From: Actinomycetes bacterium
GTDB lineage: Bacteria; Actinomycetota; Acidimicrobiia; Acidimicrobiales; RAAP-2
Assembly: GCA_021799915.1 (NCBI GenBank)
Contig: JAJYZN010000008.1
Location: forward strand, 12,266-29,024
Reading direction: 5' to 3'
Length of the DNA: 16,759 bases
The notes under the pieces were generated by a model. That model saw only the letters and a program-made list of their open reading frames with translations. It made no database searches and was not told where the DNA came from. This document shows, in pieces, positions 16,294 through 16,759 of this stretch (its first letter is position 1; each line of letters starts with the position of its first letter). Position numbers and translations under genes: made by a program.

Positions 16294-16759
16294 TCAGGCT
16301 CTGGGGTGACTTCCTTCGTACACCCTCCACAGCCGTTCCTTGCTCACATGGGTGTAGATCTGGGTCGTCTGCAGACTGGCGTGGCCGAGCAGCTCTTGGA
16401 CCACCCGAAGGTCTGCTCCACCGTCGAGCAGGTGCGTGGCGAAAGTGTGCCTGAGCGCATGGGGATGGGTCGGAGCCGCCGAACGGCGGTCGAGGATCCG
16501 CCGAACGTCGCGCGGGCTCAGTCGGTTGCCCCGCTGGTTCAAGAACACGGCATTGGGCGGGCTGTCCGGGAGGACCAGGACCGATCGTCCCGTTTCCAGC
16601 CACTTACCGAGGGAGTCGGCGCAACGCTCGTGGACGGGGAGTAGGCGTTCTCGGTCGCCCTTTCCGATCACCGAAACCGTCCGTTCGGCCAAGTCCACCC
16701 GCTCGCGGTCGAGGCCACAGAGCTCGGCAACCCGCAGGCCGGCGGCGTAGAGCAATTCG
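16294..16759 (-). CDS. xerC: Tyrosine recombinase XerC, N-terminus beyond the window
   Basis: Catalytic domain of a tyrosine recombinase that runs off the right edge; the visible part continues upstream as [13 protein letters not shown]. All catalytic residues are present: Arg in GLRVAEL, Lys in VIGKGDRER, His-x-x-Arg in [12 protein letters not shown], His in [11 protein letters not shown] and the nucleophile Tyr in IYTHV. It ends 12 residues after VSKERL, as Xer proteins do. XerC-type recombinases resolve chromosome dimers at dif. A xerC gene upstream of rpsB is known from actinobacteria such as Mycobacterium, which favours XerC over XerD or an integrase. No attachment site or phage gene is visible. 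Confidence 0.88.
   Translation of the reverse strand, partial: ELLYAAGLRVAELCGLDRERVDLAERTVSVIGKGDRERLLPVHERCADSLGKWLETGRSVLVLPDSPPNAVFLNQRGNRLSPRDVRRILDRRSAAPTHPHALRHTFATHLLDGGADLRVVQELLGHASLQTTQIYTHVSKERLWRVYEGSHPRA

Noticed and set aside
16136..16603. rpsB start far upstream, giving a 496-residue protein
   Set aside because: It would overlap xerC, and the extra sequence is unlike S2. The ATG at 16135 has a strong Shine-Dalgarno site and starts with the canonical S2 N-terminus.
16294..16759. Phage or integrative-element integrase
   Set aside because: The tyrosine recombinase sits upstream of rpsB where actinobacteria carry xerC, and no attachment repeat, tRNA or mobile gene is next to it.

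Overview
The window is a high-GC bacterial housekeeping block in which every convincing gene lies on the minus strand. Read in the transcribed direction (right to left) the order is: xerC (cut by the right edge), rpsB, tsf, pyrH, frr, cdsA, dxr, rseP, ispG, proS, rimP, nusA, ylxR, infB. The gene content and order, the frequent GTG/TTG starts and the GC-rich codon use point to Actinomycetota. The same gene set occurs in the same relative order, with many insertions, in mycobacteria. The long Ala/Pro or acidic low-complexity extensions and the archaeal/eukaryotic-type prolyl-tRNA synthetase would fit a deep lineage such as Acidimicrobiia, but that placement is inference.

Right part (about 12995-16759): the end of a XerC-type recombinase, a 158-bp gap, then rpsB-tsf (ribosomal protein S2, EF-Ts) and pyrH-frr (UMP kinase, ribosome recycling factor). 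Central part (6808-12984): envelope lipid and isoprenoid genes, namely cdsA (CDP-diacylglycerol synthesis), dxr and ispG (MEP isoprenoid pathway), and rseP (site-2 intramembrane protease). Left part (39-6748): proS, then the classical rimP-nusA-ylxR-infB translation/transcription cluster. A GAGGAG motif at the left edge suggests another gene starts just outside. Several junctions overlap by 4 bp (pyrH/frr, dxr/rseP, rimP/nusA) or 8 bp (rpsB/tsf), which suggests co-transcription and translational coupling.

The main break is between proS and rimP (259 bp). It holds a perfect 24-nt palindrome followed by a T-rich run, and a perfect extended -10 promoter motif just upstream of that palindrome, so a start or attenuation point for the rimP-nusA-infB operon is likely.

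I see no mobile element, CRISPR array, defence system, RNA gene or new pathway; this is a core region. The points worth a second look are small-scale: ylxR appears to start at an ATA codon that overlaps the nusA stop codon; CdsA has a roughly 400-residue N-terminal disordered extension; S2 has a roughly 108-residue Pro/Ala tail built from perfect 36-bp repeats; and short in-frame GC-rich tandem repeats recur in rpsB, infB and ispG and in the cdsA-dxr gap.
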